In this document: one piece after another, positions 49,400-60,330 of the stretch
How the letters are laid out: each line of letters starts with the position of its first letter
Numbering within the stretch: the first letter of the stretch is position 1
Assembly (NCBI GenBank): GCA_015698045.1
Contig: BLAL01000244.1
Coordinates: 744,001-808,000 of the forward strand
Source of the DNA: Rhizophagus clarus
Lineage: Eukaryota > Glomeromycota > Glomeromycetes > Glomerales > Glomeraceae
Reading direction: 5' to 3'
Length of the DNA stretch: 64,000 bases
Translations under genes and position numbers: made by a program
The notes under the pieces: model-generated
Told to the model about the DNA's origin: nothing
What the model saw: only the letters and a program-made list of their open reading frames with translations
The model's database searches: none

Positions 49400-50699
49400 T
49401 TTTTTTGTTTGTAATTTATATGAAAATGATTTTTGAAATATTTTTTTTTTTTTTTTTTTTTTGGTTCCTTATGTATGCATATATATATATATATCAATTG
49501 TCAAATAATTCGATAACAAAATCGATTTTTTTTTTTTTTTTTTTCGAGAAAAAAACAATACAATTTATAGGAAAGGGAATTGTCTTATAAACAAGGAAAT
49601 TTTAGCCGAGATAGAGACGGAACGGATAAATAATAACGAATGATATCATAAAAACTTCTATGGAATAATTTTTAATTCATGATCCGCTAGTCATGCCAGT
49701 CAATCATAAAACTTAAATAGTAAAATCCGATGAAATTGCATGATTTTATAACATTCATATAGGCATAAAGATATGCCATTTGGGGATTTGGCTATCAATT
49801 GTATCAAATCCGGTAAATTTTTTTTAATGCTAAGGAAACTAAAACTTAAAAAAGAACGAAATTTAATAATTTAAAGATGACTCATCATCCAGTGATGTAC
49901 AGCAGAAGAATAAAATTTTTTCTCATCGGATTCGTCTCATCAAGACTTTATCACGTATCTAATGACAAGTTATCACATTTTTGGTTAGACTCAATTTTCT
50001 AAATAAACAATTATCCCGTTTATAACTATGATCAAAATTTTATGGTTTTGCGGAATCACTAATTAAAATTTGTGATGTTACACGAAATATTAAACACGCG
50101 TTCTGCGCCATTGTCGGATTTTTATTCTTTTAGGAATAGAATTTTGATTTTCTTACCGGTAAAACGATAATGAGCATGATATAACATCCAAAGTATGTAT
50201 AATATGGATTTTCATCAATTATACGGTATATATTAAACGGTATATAATTCGTCCCAAAGGACTATATTTCTACTAAAGGTGATAAGAATGTCCGAACATC
50301 CGTCTGCACGTGATGATGTACAGTTAACAGTAAAATAATTTATATCATGCAGCCAAAGATTAGAGTTCAGCAATAGAAACTTTCTGCGCAGATTTTCAAA
50401 AATTTGCGAATTATTTTACTAAATTGGTTTATTTGAGACGCAATAAATCTTATTTTCTTTATTAAATAATTTACTAATAATGTAATTATTGTAAAATTGT
50501 TGAATGCGCATGTGTCAATATTTGTCTAAAAGCTCCTTGAAAGTTTCAACTTAAAAAAAAAAAAAGAAACATCAATCCGCAACTGGTTCCTATCAGTACT
50601 TTATTACTGTTGACATTTGAAACTTCCCATAAAGGTGTAAACAAAGAAAAAGAAACGTTGTTAATGCTTCGTTAAAGAAATTAAAAAAAAAAAAAGAAA
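49400..50699. other. Duplicated spacer upstream of arrestin 1
   Basis: Segments here recur at the other arrestin copies. The ccgagat..gacggaacggataaa..gaatgatatcat segment at 49596-49650 matches 60124-60180. The agtcaatcataaa..agtaaaat part near 49697-49725 matches 53153-53185. The gttacacgaa...cgcgttctgcgccatt..gtcgg region near 50078-50120 matches 60230-60290 and, weakly, 53380-53410. No gene is left here. Confidence 0.6.
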
Positions 50700-50709
50700 A
50701 AGAAATCGG

Positions 50710-51245
50710 ATGAACTTAACAATAATTACAACAGTAACAGAAACTGATGATAAGGAAGCAATAAAAACTAAAGCGACAACTCACTAAATATGATTCAATA
50801 GATTTCTATACCGAGACAAAGCCAGGAAAAATAACAAGAACGATCACTTGTAATAAACTGTAATAACTACCAAAAAAAATCGAAGTGGTAAAGAAACAAT
50901 ATGAATTATACCGGAAGAAACAATTATCACAACTCGCGATGATAAGAACAATCGCTTATAACCAAGGTAATGTTAACGGGAAACAAACGAGATCTTTTAT
51001 TGAAAATGAAACAGATGAGAATAGATATTCGACAGTAACTACCGCGACTACCGCGGCAATAGTAACCGAAGATGATGGGATCAACAACTACCACAATTGT
51101 AAACACCAAAAAAAACTATTATCGCAACCACGGCGATGCTAAGACTAGTAGTTCAAAAACGCCAAAAGAAAACAAACAAGGATTGTAACAGTAATTATTA
51201 CAGAAATAGATGAAAAATGGAAAAGTATTAAAATCCAATACTGAC
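50710..51245 (+). pseudogene. Decayed copy of the membrane-protein tail repeats
   Basis: Scrambled but recognisable pieces of the Thr-rich tail of the 40.8-47.6 kb gene: TVTETDD near 50735, the gacaaagccagga..aagaacgatcact stretch at 50816-50850 (matching 46606-46640), ccaaggtaatgtta..gaaacaaacgag at 50962-50990 (matching the region of 47137-47165), and ending near kqtrt-like DNA at 51165-51180. Order and strand agree with the parent. Several frame changes and stops are present. It sits upstream of arrestin 2 just as the parent sits beside arrestin 1. Confidence 0.8.
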
Positions 51246-51465
51246 GTTTTATTAACAAATTAGGACTTACTTGAGAAACCATATTAAATTAAACCTTTTT
51301 TTGTATCATTTTTTACTTTTCTATTTATACAAATTTCTTGAATATGGACTATTAATAGGTAAAAAAAAACACCAGAATTAACGAAAAAAAAGATAATTAA
51401 CGATAATGCATGCAATTAAAGCATTATAAAAATAAAATAAAGTAAGTGTTTTTCTCACTTTGTAT

Positions 51466-52809
51466 TTATTGTATCGCTTTACTATATTGTGGTGGATTAT
51501 TACTTGCAAGATTACCAAATTTACACGTTAAATTATTACACGATTTCCCATTATTATATGAATCCCCAAGAATAAATTCAGCGATTCTCTGATATTCAGG
51601 ATGACAAGGACAATAAAAACTAATATCATCATATTTCGGTAAAGAAACGTCATCATTTTTAACCGAACGACTTAATAAATTAATTTCTACATTAACATAT
51701 AATTTACTTTTACCATAACGCCTATTTGTAATATTTATGAATAAACAAAATCTTAATTCGTGTTTAATTCTAATTAATGGAGTGTCTACACTATGATGTG
51801 TAAAAATATCATTACATTTAGATAATTCAAAATTCATTGTTGTTTCATAAATTTTATAATTTGCATCAAAATTAAAAATATTATTATAATCTGAACATTT
51901 AACAGTTTCGGTATCATCATCATTTTCCATATAAGTAGTTTTCTGTAATAAAAAACATTCTACTGAATATAATTTAAATTGTTTAATTAAAGGTACGATT
52001 TTAATATTAATAGGAATAGTTTCATCAAAAGAGTAAGATTTTTTTGGTATTGATAATTCAAAATCCATAATTTGATCATAATTCCTCGATAATTCTATAC
52101 CGCTGTAATTAATATAATCTGACAATATTCGTATTATTTCAACTTCACGATCTGATGAAAGAGTTTTCGAATAAAATGTTGTTATATAATCAAATTTAAA
52201 TTTTAATTTATATTCTACTGATCCGGAGTATGATTTAACCGATTCTGGTAATGATCCTGGTAAAAGAGTCTCGAATGATAATTTATGTACTCCCGATGAA
52301 AATATATAATAATTTTTCTTATCTCGTGAAGACGAAAATAATGGTTTGGAAAATAATTTAATTGGAAGCAAAGATGAAGAGGACGATGGTGTAATTGTAG
52401 TACTTTGTGATGTTGGATGACTTAATAAATTTATATTTTGTGAAATAATCCTTTCTTCATAATTGTTTATTGTTCCGAGTACTAACAAAAATAAAATACA
52501 AGAACGTAATTTAGTTAAAAAATATCTTTTTTTAAAAAAATTCTAAAATGTGGACAATGATACTTTACCACCGTTTGGACGGACAATTTTAGTTCCTCCA
52601 AAAAATTTACATTCAATATAGCTAATTTTCAATGGTTTATCTAATGTTAATATGATTTCACCTCTTAATAATGAACCAACTGATTCATTTACACTACCGC
52701 GAAATATTACAACTGGATCAAATAAATTTATTTGTATAATATCATTTAATGGTGTATAATTATCAAAGGTACAGTTTGAATTTGATCCAAAAAGGCGAGT
52801 AGAGATCAT
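51466..52809 (-). CDS. Alpha-arrestin-like protein, copy 2
   Basis: Two exons: 52809-52569 and 52481-51466, 1257 nt, 418 residues. Paralog of the copy at 47998-49399 over its whole length, with the same intron position and phase. The N-domain reads VVIFRGSVNESVGSLLRGEI, then LTLDKPLKISYIECKF. The C-terminus keeps PPQY, the expected Rsp5-type WW-domain ligand. The N-terminus is about 13 residues shorter than in the other copies. In the terminal cysteine patch one Cys is replaced by Gly (CKFGN against CKFCN), which may weaken a metal site. No stop or frameshift was seen, so it looks functional. Confidence 0.86.
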
Positions 52810-53929
52810 TGTTACTTGTACATAATTTATGGAAAAATTTTCTGTTGCTTATAAATAAATATATCTGTTCTCAAATAATTCAACAATAATTCTTTTTCGA
52901 AAAGAGACATACTAAATTTATAAGAATTATAAAGATCGACGAATCTTTGGCAACTATTTATTAATACGCGTTTTTGCACTAGCGTATTATCGGAATTAAT
53001 CCGTTTTCAATTTCTTTTACTATTAATATTATGAATAATAGATTTTCGATTTCTTTAATTATATTACTATCAATAGAAGGAGTATTTCGCATTATCGGAT
53101 ATTAAAGATAATAGATTTTCGATTTTCTTTACTATCAATGGAAGGATTCGTTAGTCAATCATAAATTTAATTAGTAAAATTTAGACTAGTCCATTTTGAA
53201 ATCTTTAACGTCAAATTTCATCCCTGTATAATGAGGATTTAGAATTATCAATGGTATATTCTAAAATTGATTCAAAAAGGTGAATTATCTGTATTTTATA
53301 TGAAGATCGATTTTTGAATTTTTTCTTTTATATAATTTCTCGAAAAAAAAAAAAAATACGTTCCGAAAGATCGTTCTTGACGTTACACGAACTATACGCA
53401 CTCGGCGTATTAGAAATAGATTTTCTTTAATTATATTACGTACTATACGTAAAGAAGGAAAGGAGAGAATTGTAAGACGCTTCTATATATTCTCAGAAAA
53501 GTACTTTGTATTATCCTTTTAAGAAACTTCTTAAATGGGGCACGAATATGAGAGAACTACATTTCTGGTGTTTCATAATCGCGTTCGTAATGTAGATACA
53601 TTAATGTTTGTACTTCTTCGGGATCTATATCACAATTGAGAGAAGAATTTATCAAAGACTGAGTACTGAAGGGTAGTTCCAAACAAGCTCAACTATCCTT
53701 ACAATATTATCCCTGAAATGTATTTTATTTGTGTTTAAGCACTATAACGGTTCTAGCGGTTTTATCGATTTATAGTAATTTAATAATTTATAGCGATTTT
53801 ACCGAATAGTTTATAGGTCCTCAGAAATCTGGACGACAAAATGATTATTAATTTGCAAGCTCCGAAGTCGTTTTCTTATAATGCAGTAAATGCACGATTA
53901 CAAACGAAAAAAATATTTTTATTTGTGTG
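52810..53929. other. Eroded spacer with scraps of the duplicated block
   Basis: The segment 53041-53110 contains actatcaatagaaggag twice with decay (about 53068 and 53133). It matches the - strand 3' coding end of 7-TM gene B (60363-60395, encoding NSPSIDSDIII). Preceding DNA (52970-53000, cgtattatcggaatt) matches the sequence just 3' of that gene (60275-60290). So a 7-TM copy once lay here and has been lost. Confidence 0.5.
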
Positions 53930-56330
53930 ATGTCGATTCAACATGCGAAATTTTTCTGTCGCACATTTGTGCAGACTGCGGTTCGGAGAAAATTTTTCCG
54001 TAATGATGATCAGTATTTTAATCGTCACCGTCACTCGTTTTTACAATGTCTTTCTCAAGAATTACTCTTGCTTTCCACAGGAATGTTTCCCATCTCACTT
54101 CGTTACCCCTTGAGTACCTCTTTGGTCGCTGAAACTTACGCTTAAGATCGAGATCCGATTTACTTCAACCGTCATTTTCGAGACCTTACACAAAGACTAG
54201 CTACTCTACAAAAGCGATTGAGAAAATAAATAAAGAAATTATAGAGGAAAAAGCAGAGAAAACGATCGTAGAAGAGACTGGCGATGAAATTACGAAGACA
54301 CCCTTACCTTTTTCTCGCGCTTTTCTCAATAATTCTTCCCCCCTTTGACTAAATCACAAAGAATTTTTTTTTGTTTGCATGCATAGCTAGATGGATAGGT
54401 TTCTCAACACATTCTCTGTTTGTAGACCACCTTAGTATATTATTTGATTGGTGGTATTGCTTTTTCCATATCGGGAGACAATATATATTCTTGGTATGTA
54501 ACAGGAGTAATGGGCGTCTCTTCAACAAAATTATTGAAAAGAGAACCCAACCTGATGTGAGAATTTCAGAAGACAAGTTGGTTCCTAAACCTACTACTGT
54601 AGAACGTCATATTTCTTACACGCGAAAAATCTTTGGTACAGCTGGAGGTACGATTATTGCCGATGCTTTATTATTAAAATTAGGCATTTCTTTGATCCCA
54701 AATCTTATCTTATGATCCAAAGTGAATGAGAGCTTTGGATGCATTTAAGCGGTTCTAAAGTGTACAAAAAGAAACACAGTAAACCCCCTGTCACTGTTTA
54801 CGACAATGTTAACAGATTGGTTCATAAGAACCCAGAAATCCTCAATATTCTCCAAGACGATTCAAAGGACAATGCGGATGACCGAAAGCACATTGCTGTA
54901 TTTGTCAGCAGCGAAAGAAACGTCACAAGAAGGATGGTATGTAAGTGCCGACATTTTTTGTGATCTTGAAGATAGTATTACTTACAGAATTAGAACTTAA
55001 ATGTATAGTAAAAGTATTACAGCAAACCAATAATCGACGTTCTTAATAGAAAACAAGATAATCAACATGTGATTGGAAAATTGATAGTAATGGTTATGGG
55101 CAAAGCTGCAAAGGTGTAACCGTTAAACATATATCATCTGAAGATAATCGATTTGCAGACTGGTTAAATAGAATAAAGGATGTCAACAGATATAAAAGGA
55201 CAGAGTTTGAAGACTAGAGAATCTGTTAAAAATAGTAATAAGAAAAAAGATGGAAAACAGAAATGATCGAATAAATGAAGAATTAAAAGAAGAAATCAAT
55301 GAAGAAGATATAAGTCAACTTTTATCGAATGAACTTCAAAGAACGGAAGAGATGCAAGAACAACAACAGATCATTTACCAACAACCATATATTATTTAAC
55401 AAGATTCAAGTATTAAACGACATATTAAGGAGGGAAATGAATTAAAACGAAAAATTATAGATTTGATTGAAGAACAAAATGAAGAATTAAGATCACAAAA
55501 TAAGAAGATAACAGAATTGATTGAAGAAGCAAATTATAAAATAAGATTTATGAAGATGAAGCAAGTAATTGAAGAAGAATATGATTCCGAAGAAACGACA
55601 AGTACGATTCAAGAAGAAAGAACTGAAGAAGTTTCTATAAATAGAAGATAAAGTCAAAAATAATTACATTAGAATAATCGGAACAAATGGTGAACGAACA
55701 AGATATAAATGTAAAAAATGTAATAAGATTATTGTTAGTGATAATAAAATAAAAGTTAGGCATTATAATAGTTGTTGTATACGATAGTATTAGTTTAGTT
55801 AGTAGAAAATAGTTTAGAATATATTAGCGAATTTTTAATTTTTGAAGAATTTAGGTTGGATAGTTACTATTAACTTTGATATTATTCATTGTATATTTTG
55901 TAAATATTGTTTATATTGGGCAGGAGTTCCTTGCTGTTACAGAATCCTATACCATTACACGAGTTAGTGTATAAAGAATATTAATAAATAAAAAATAGCT
56001 CGCAGTGCCTGGCGATCTTAACAAGAACGAACCGATGAGATATATAATTGAGAAGCGCAAGTTCAATGAAGTAGATGCAAAGAAATATACGAATTTGTTG
56101 GTGGTCGCATCATAGATCTAAAGACTGTGGCAGATGATTTTCTAGCGAAACAACCCTTTGAAGTTAGGAATTGGTTTCATTATTTTCACATCAAATGAAT
56201 TTACACGACTCTGCTTTGTACTAATTTTTAAACAACAAGTCGTTATATTTACATATAATCCAGAAAATAAGACTGTCACTTTTCCGTCTCGCCCAATAGA
56301 ATGTTATATATAGGAAAATAAAAAAAAAAT
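53930..56330 (+). pseudogene. Decayed P-loop ATPase (AAA/STAND-like) gene, interrupted by an insertion
   Basis: Pieces of a fungal ATPase family in order: an Arg-rich presequence-like start (53930-54145), FNRHFRDLTQRLATLQKRLRK (54160-54225), TPLPFSRAFLNNSS (54298-54340), ARWIGFSTHSLFVDHLSILF (54385-54445), LFNKIIEKRTQPDVRISEDK (54520-54580), GTAGGTIIADALLLKLGISL (54635-54690), KKHSKPPVTVYDNVNRLVHK with NPEILNILQDD (54768-54860), IAVFVSSERNV (54893-54925), then after a gap GDLNKNEPMRYIIEKRKF (56008-56065), YEFVGGRIIDLKTVADDFLA (56089-56150) and NPENKTVTF (56258-56285). The hydrophobic Walker B-type strand (VTVYDN) is present, but the region that should hold the Walker A GxxGxGKT loop is deleted between 54620 and 54640. 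Stops and frame changes are frequent. Family identity is from memory. Confidence 0.72.
54941..55994 (+). mobile_element. Insertion inside the ATPase relic: broken element with coiled-coil / zinc-finger frame
   Basis: About 1.05 kb separates two adjacent parts of the ATPase relic. It carries a protein-like stretch HISSEDNRFADWLNRIKDVN (about 55115-55185), whose NRFADWLxR pattern recalls the end of a retroelement RNase H domain. A Glu/Lys/Gln-rich coiled-coil frame (from 55250 to about 55650) follows, then a small CxxC...HxxxxCC finger (55705-55785). It looks old and broken in a few places. Its ends happen to read gtatgt and aatag, like a splice pair, so an intron origin cannot be excluded. Family uncertain. 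Confidence 0.4.
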
Positions 56331-58345
56331 TATTTAAGGAATAAAATATAGAAATTATGTAGAGTTATTATATGTATATAAACTATTTTATTTACTAAGT
56401 GCATAAAGTAATCAAGAAACGAGTTTAATGCTCGATTGTTACAAAGAAAGGTTAAATGTATACATATATACTGCTATTACCATTTTAGCATCTATTATAA
56501 AAGGGCAAAACTCAAAATGAGTGAAATTTTAAATTTCAGAAAATGCCAGCAAATGAAATACACAATATTATCAAAGAAGAAAGGAGTACGGCATTTAATG
56601 CGAGTCCCAGAATCTCATTATTTCTTTGCTCTCTCTTTTCTGATAGCTATTTCATTTTTATGTTGCTAATTGTAAGATTCTCTCGTCAATACACTTTTTC
56701 AAATACGATCTCTGTTGATCTAAATCACTTTCACTCCGCCCATTCACTTCGTTCATTGTCACAAAGTGATAACAAGATATGTTGGAAGCTACAGTATCTC
56801 TAGATTCACGTCATTACGACGCTAATCAATTTTCCGGTTCTATAGGTGTTCCAAAACAATACGAATCACTTTTCTTGTTATATCGGCTTTTTGAGAAAAT
56901 CTCTGATCATCACACTTATTAATAGATGTAATGAAATTATTCACACATACACAAAATTTAGCGCAGCATATCATGATAATTGGTGAATTATCGTACTGAA
57001 ATATCAAGAAATAAATTATTTTGCGCAATTACTTATTCCCATGCTACATGTGACGTCTATACTAAAATGTTTCTAATGTTAGCGTGCATATTGATGATCT
57101 CGTAACAATAAAAGAATATATTACCATACACTCTCGCTTCACTCCTCACAACCCCATAACTCACTCTATTATTTGGTGTGCCCGCTTTATTGATAATATG
57201 AGGAAAAAATTGATATAATTGTATACAAAAATCTTATGTTGCACAGTCCCTATTCTTTCGGCAAAATTCTTACTAAATATTTCAGCGTTCTAATTTCATG
57301 ACAGTTTTTATGGGTAGATTTTTTGCAACCTTAACAAGTTTGTGCTATTTCAATGCTACTTGGGAGAGATTTTCGAGCACCGTAGGATATAGATTTTGAT
57401 TCAGCAGAATAGGCGCTTTCACACTTTCCTCATATCGGCTCTCACCACAAACAAAGCAAAGAATCTCACTAGCTGGTTACTTAATAGAATCCATGGTTTC
57501 CTCCATTATCGCTTAGAAAAGATAATTCAGGATACTGTTTCTCTTGTTCATTTTGGGGATAAGCTTAAGTTTAATCGAAGCCTTCATCTTAGCTTTTGGC
57601 GAAGAATTAGAGACATGAGTCAAAGGAATAGATGCTTATCTCAGTTGAAATCAAGGGATTTCTTGCGCTTCCGAAGCATTAGACCGAATTTGTTCCGAGC
57701 TGGGAGAATCGGTAATATATAGAATTTTGGCAGGGTGGCCCTGGCTGAAAATTCAAAAGTCAAAAACTTACTTGTCTTTTGGCATGTGATAATATTCCTT
57801 TGGAATCTTCTCAAAGAAACTATCTATAATTCATTGAATTGTATCATTAGCAACTCTGGCGTGTTACAAAATAAATTATCACTTTTTTCCTTTTTTTTGC
57901 CAATTTACCTTTATCAACTTATATAATTATTTTAACCTGAATTAAGAATCCCTTCCCTATAATAATACTAGCGTAAATCTCTTCCGTATAAAGTATCAAT
58001 TGCCTTATCAAAACAATTTGAGGCTTAAAGAAAGCATAGAAGAATTTTGTAGGGGTCTCTGGTATCTTCTGTTTCAAAATATCTCCCGAAGAATTTTTCA
58101 TGGTATTTTAGATCATCTGTCAGTTGTAGTTTGAACGAATTTTTCTGCACCTTTCTTCCTTTCTATGACTATTTTGATACTGAAATTTCAGTCACGGGAT
58201 TTTCAGAATAGACAATGTTGATTCTTTGACCACGAATACTTTTACTGATTAACCAACCATCCTCCAGGATATGCTTCTTAATTTGAAAAGTAATGAATTC
58301 TGGGAAATGCATGGTCATTGTCTATTTCTACCTATTCGATAATAA
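56331..58345. other. Gene-poor stretch with unassigned fragments
   Basis: Contains protein-like pieces that I cannot name. One is a + strand piece near 56540-56660 (MPANEIHNIIKEERSTAFNA). One is a basic 108-codon + strand frame, 57396-57722. Others lie on the - strand: FPEFITFQIKKHILEDGWLI near 58310-58250 and LKYHEKFFGRYFETEDTRDP near 58110-58050. They may be scraps of one or more dead elements. Confidence 0.35.
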
Positions 58346-58438
58346 AAGATAATTAATGATAATGTAAAACAATTTATATACAATTAATACATTATCAGTT
58401 ATAATATCAAAATAGAGTAAAAACGTTTTTTTTTTTGT

Positions 58439-59816
58439 TTATAACGTTTTACTATATTGTGGTGGTTTATTATTTGTAAGATTACAAAATTTACATGTTA
58501 AATCGTTACATGATTCCCCACTATTATATGAATCCCCAAGAATCGATTCAGCAATTCTCTTATATTCAGGATGACAAGGACAATAAAAACTAACATCATC
58601 ATAATTTGGTAAATAAACATCATCATTTTTAACCAAACGACTTAATAAATTAATTCCTACATTGAAATATAACTTACTTTTAATACCATAATCATTATTC
58701 ATAATACTTATTAATAAACAAAATCTTAATTCGTGCTTAACTCTAATTAATGGAGTATTTACACTATGGTGTATAATAATATCATTACATTTAGGTAATT
58801 CGAAATTCAAAGTTGTTTCATAAATTTTATCATGATTTTCATTAAATCGAAAAATATTATTATAATTTGAAGATTTAACAGTTTCTGAAGTATTATCATC
58901 ATCTTTCATAAAAGTGATTTTTTGTAATAATGAACATCCTACTGAATATAATTGAAATTGTTTAATTAAAGGTATGATTTTAATATTAATAGGAATAATT
59001 TCATCAAGAGAATAAGATTTTTTGGGTATCGATAATTGATAATCTATAATTTTATCATAACTCCTTGATAATTCTACACCGCTATAATTAATATAATCTG
59101 TTAACATTCTTATTATTTCAACTTTACGAGACGATGAAAGAGTTTTCAAATAAAATGTTGTTATATGATTAAATTTAAATTTTAATTTATAATTTACTGA
59201 CCCAGAATCTGTCTTAACTGATGCTGGTAATGAGCCTGGTAAATTAATCTCGAATGATAATCTATGTATTCCTGACGAAAATGTATAATAAATTTTCTTT
59301 GTTCGTGAAGATGAAAATAATGGTTTGGAAAATAAATTGATCGGAAGTGAAGATGAAGAGGATGATGGTGTAATGGTAGTATTAGGTGATGTTGAATGAC
59401 TTAATAAAATTATATCTTGTGAAATGATCCTTTCTTTATAATTGTCTATCGTACCGAATGCTAAAAAATTCAAGAATATAATTTTAATTAACTAAAAAAA
59501 TTTTTTAAAATAATAATGGGAATGATGATACTTTACCACCATTTGGACGAATAATTTTTACTTTTCCAGAAAATTTACATTCAATAAAATTAATTTTCAT
59601 TGGTTTATTTAACGTTAATACGATTTCACCTCTTAATAATGAACCAGCTGATTCATTTGCATTACCACGAAATATTACAACTGGATCAAATAAATTTATT
59701 TGTATAATATCATTTAATGATGTATCATTGAGATTAGAATCTTCAATGCTATAATCATAAGATAATTTATCTTGGGCATTTGATTCAAAAAGACGAGTTG
59801 GACGTGAGGGGATCAT
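58439..59816 (-). CDS. Alpha-arrestin-like protein, copy 3
   Basis: Two exons: 59816-59537 and 59460-58439, 1302 nt, 433 residues. Full-length paralog of the copies at 47998 and 51466, with the intron at the same codon. The arrestin N-domain is seen as DPVVIFRGNANESAGSLLRG and LTLNKPMKINFIECKFSGK, and in exon 2 LSFEINLPGSLPASVKT. The cysteine patch CPCHPEY...CNDLTCKFCN is complete. The C-terminus KPPQYSKTL has the PPxY motif for Rsp5/Nedd4-type ligases. It is followed head to tail on the same strand by 7-TM gene B (514 bp upstream). The protein may act as adaptor for ubiquitination and endocytosis of a membrane protein; the cargo is unknown. Confidence 0.88.
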
Positions 59817-60330
59817 TGTTATTTATAATTTATATGAAGGATTGATTTTGATTTTTTTTTTTTTATTTTATTTTATTTTTATTTTTATTTTTTTGTTTTT
59901 GTTTTTCAAAGAGAAAAAAAAAAAAAATAAAAATAAAAATGTTTCGGACCCTTATTTATATATATGTGTATCAATTGTTAAATAAATTAATTATAAAATT
60001 GAATTTTAGTGCGCGTATTATCCAATTTTAATTGTATTTTTTTTTATAAAAAAAAAAAGATTTTCAAAAGAAAAACAATACAATACATTTATAAGAATAT
60101 ATACAGTATAAACAAAGAAATTTTTAACCGAGATCGAGGCGGAACGGATAAATTAACACAAAAAAATAGCGAATGATATCATGGATCGATCTTCTATCGA
60201 ACTTATTAGGAAAAATTTTAAAATTTTTCACGTTTCACGAACAATTAGTCATTATTAATACTGTTCTGCGCCATGCGCATTATCGGAATTCACCTTTTTT
60301 TTTTCAAAAAATTTTCTTTTTTTTTTTTTT
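59817..60330. other. Spacer between arrestin 3 and 7-TM gene B
   Basis: T- and A-rich leader (59850-59940) of the arrestin gene, then the conserved block ccgagatcgaggcggaacgg...gaatgatatcat (60124-60180) and ctgcgccatgcgcattatcgg (60267-60288), both also found near the other arrestin copies. Confidence 0.6.

Noticed and set aside
55250-55785. Coiled-coil / zinc-finger frame as an intact host gene
   Set aside because: It is broken and sits inside an insertion in the ATPase relic, so it is reported as part of a fossil element.
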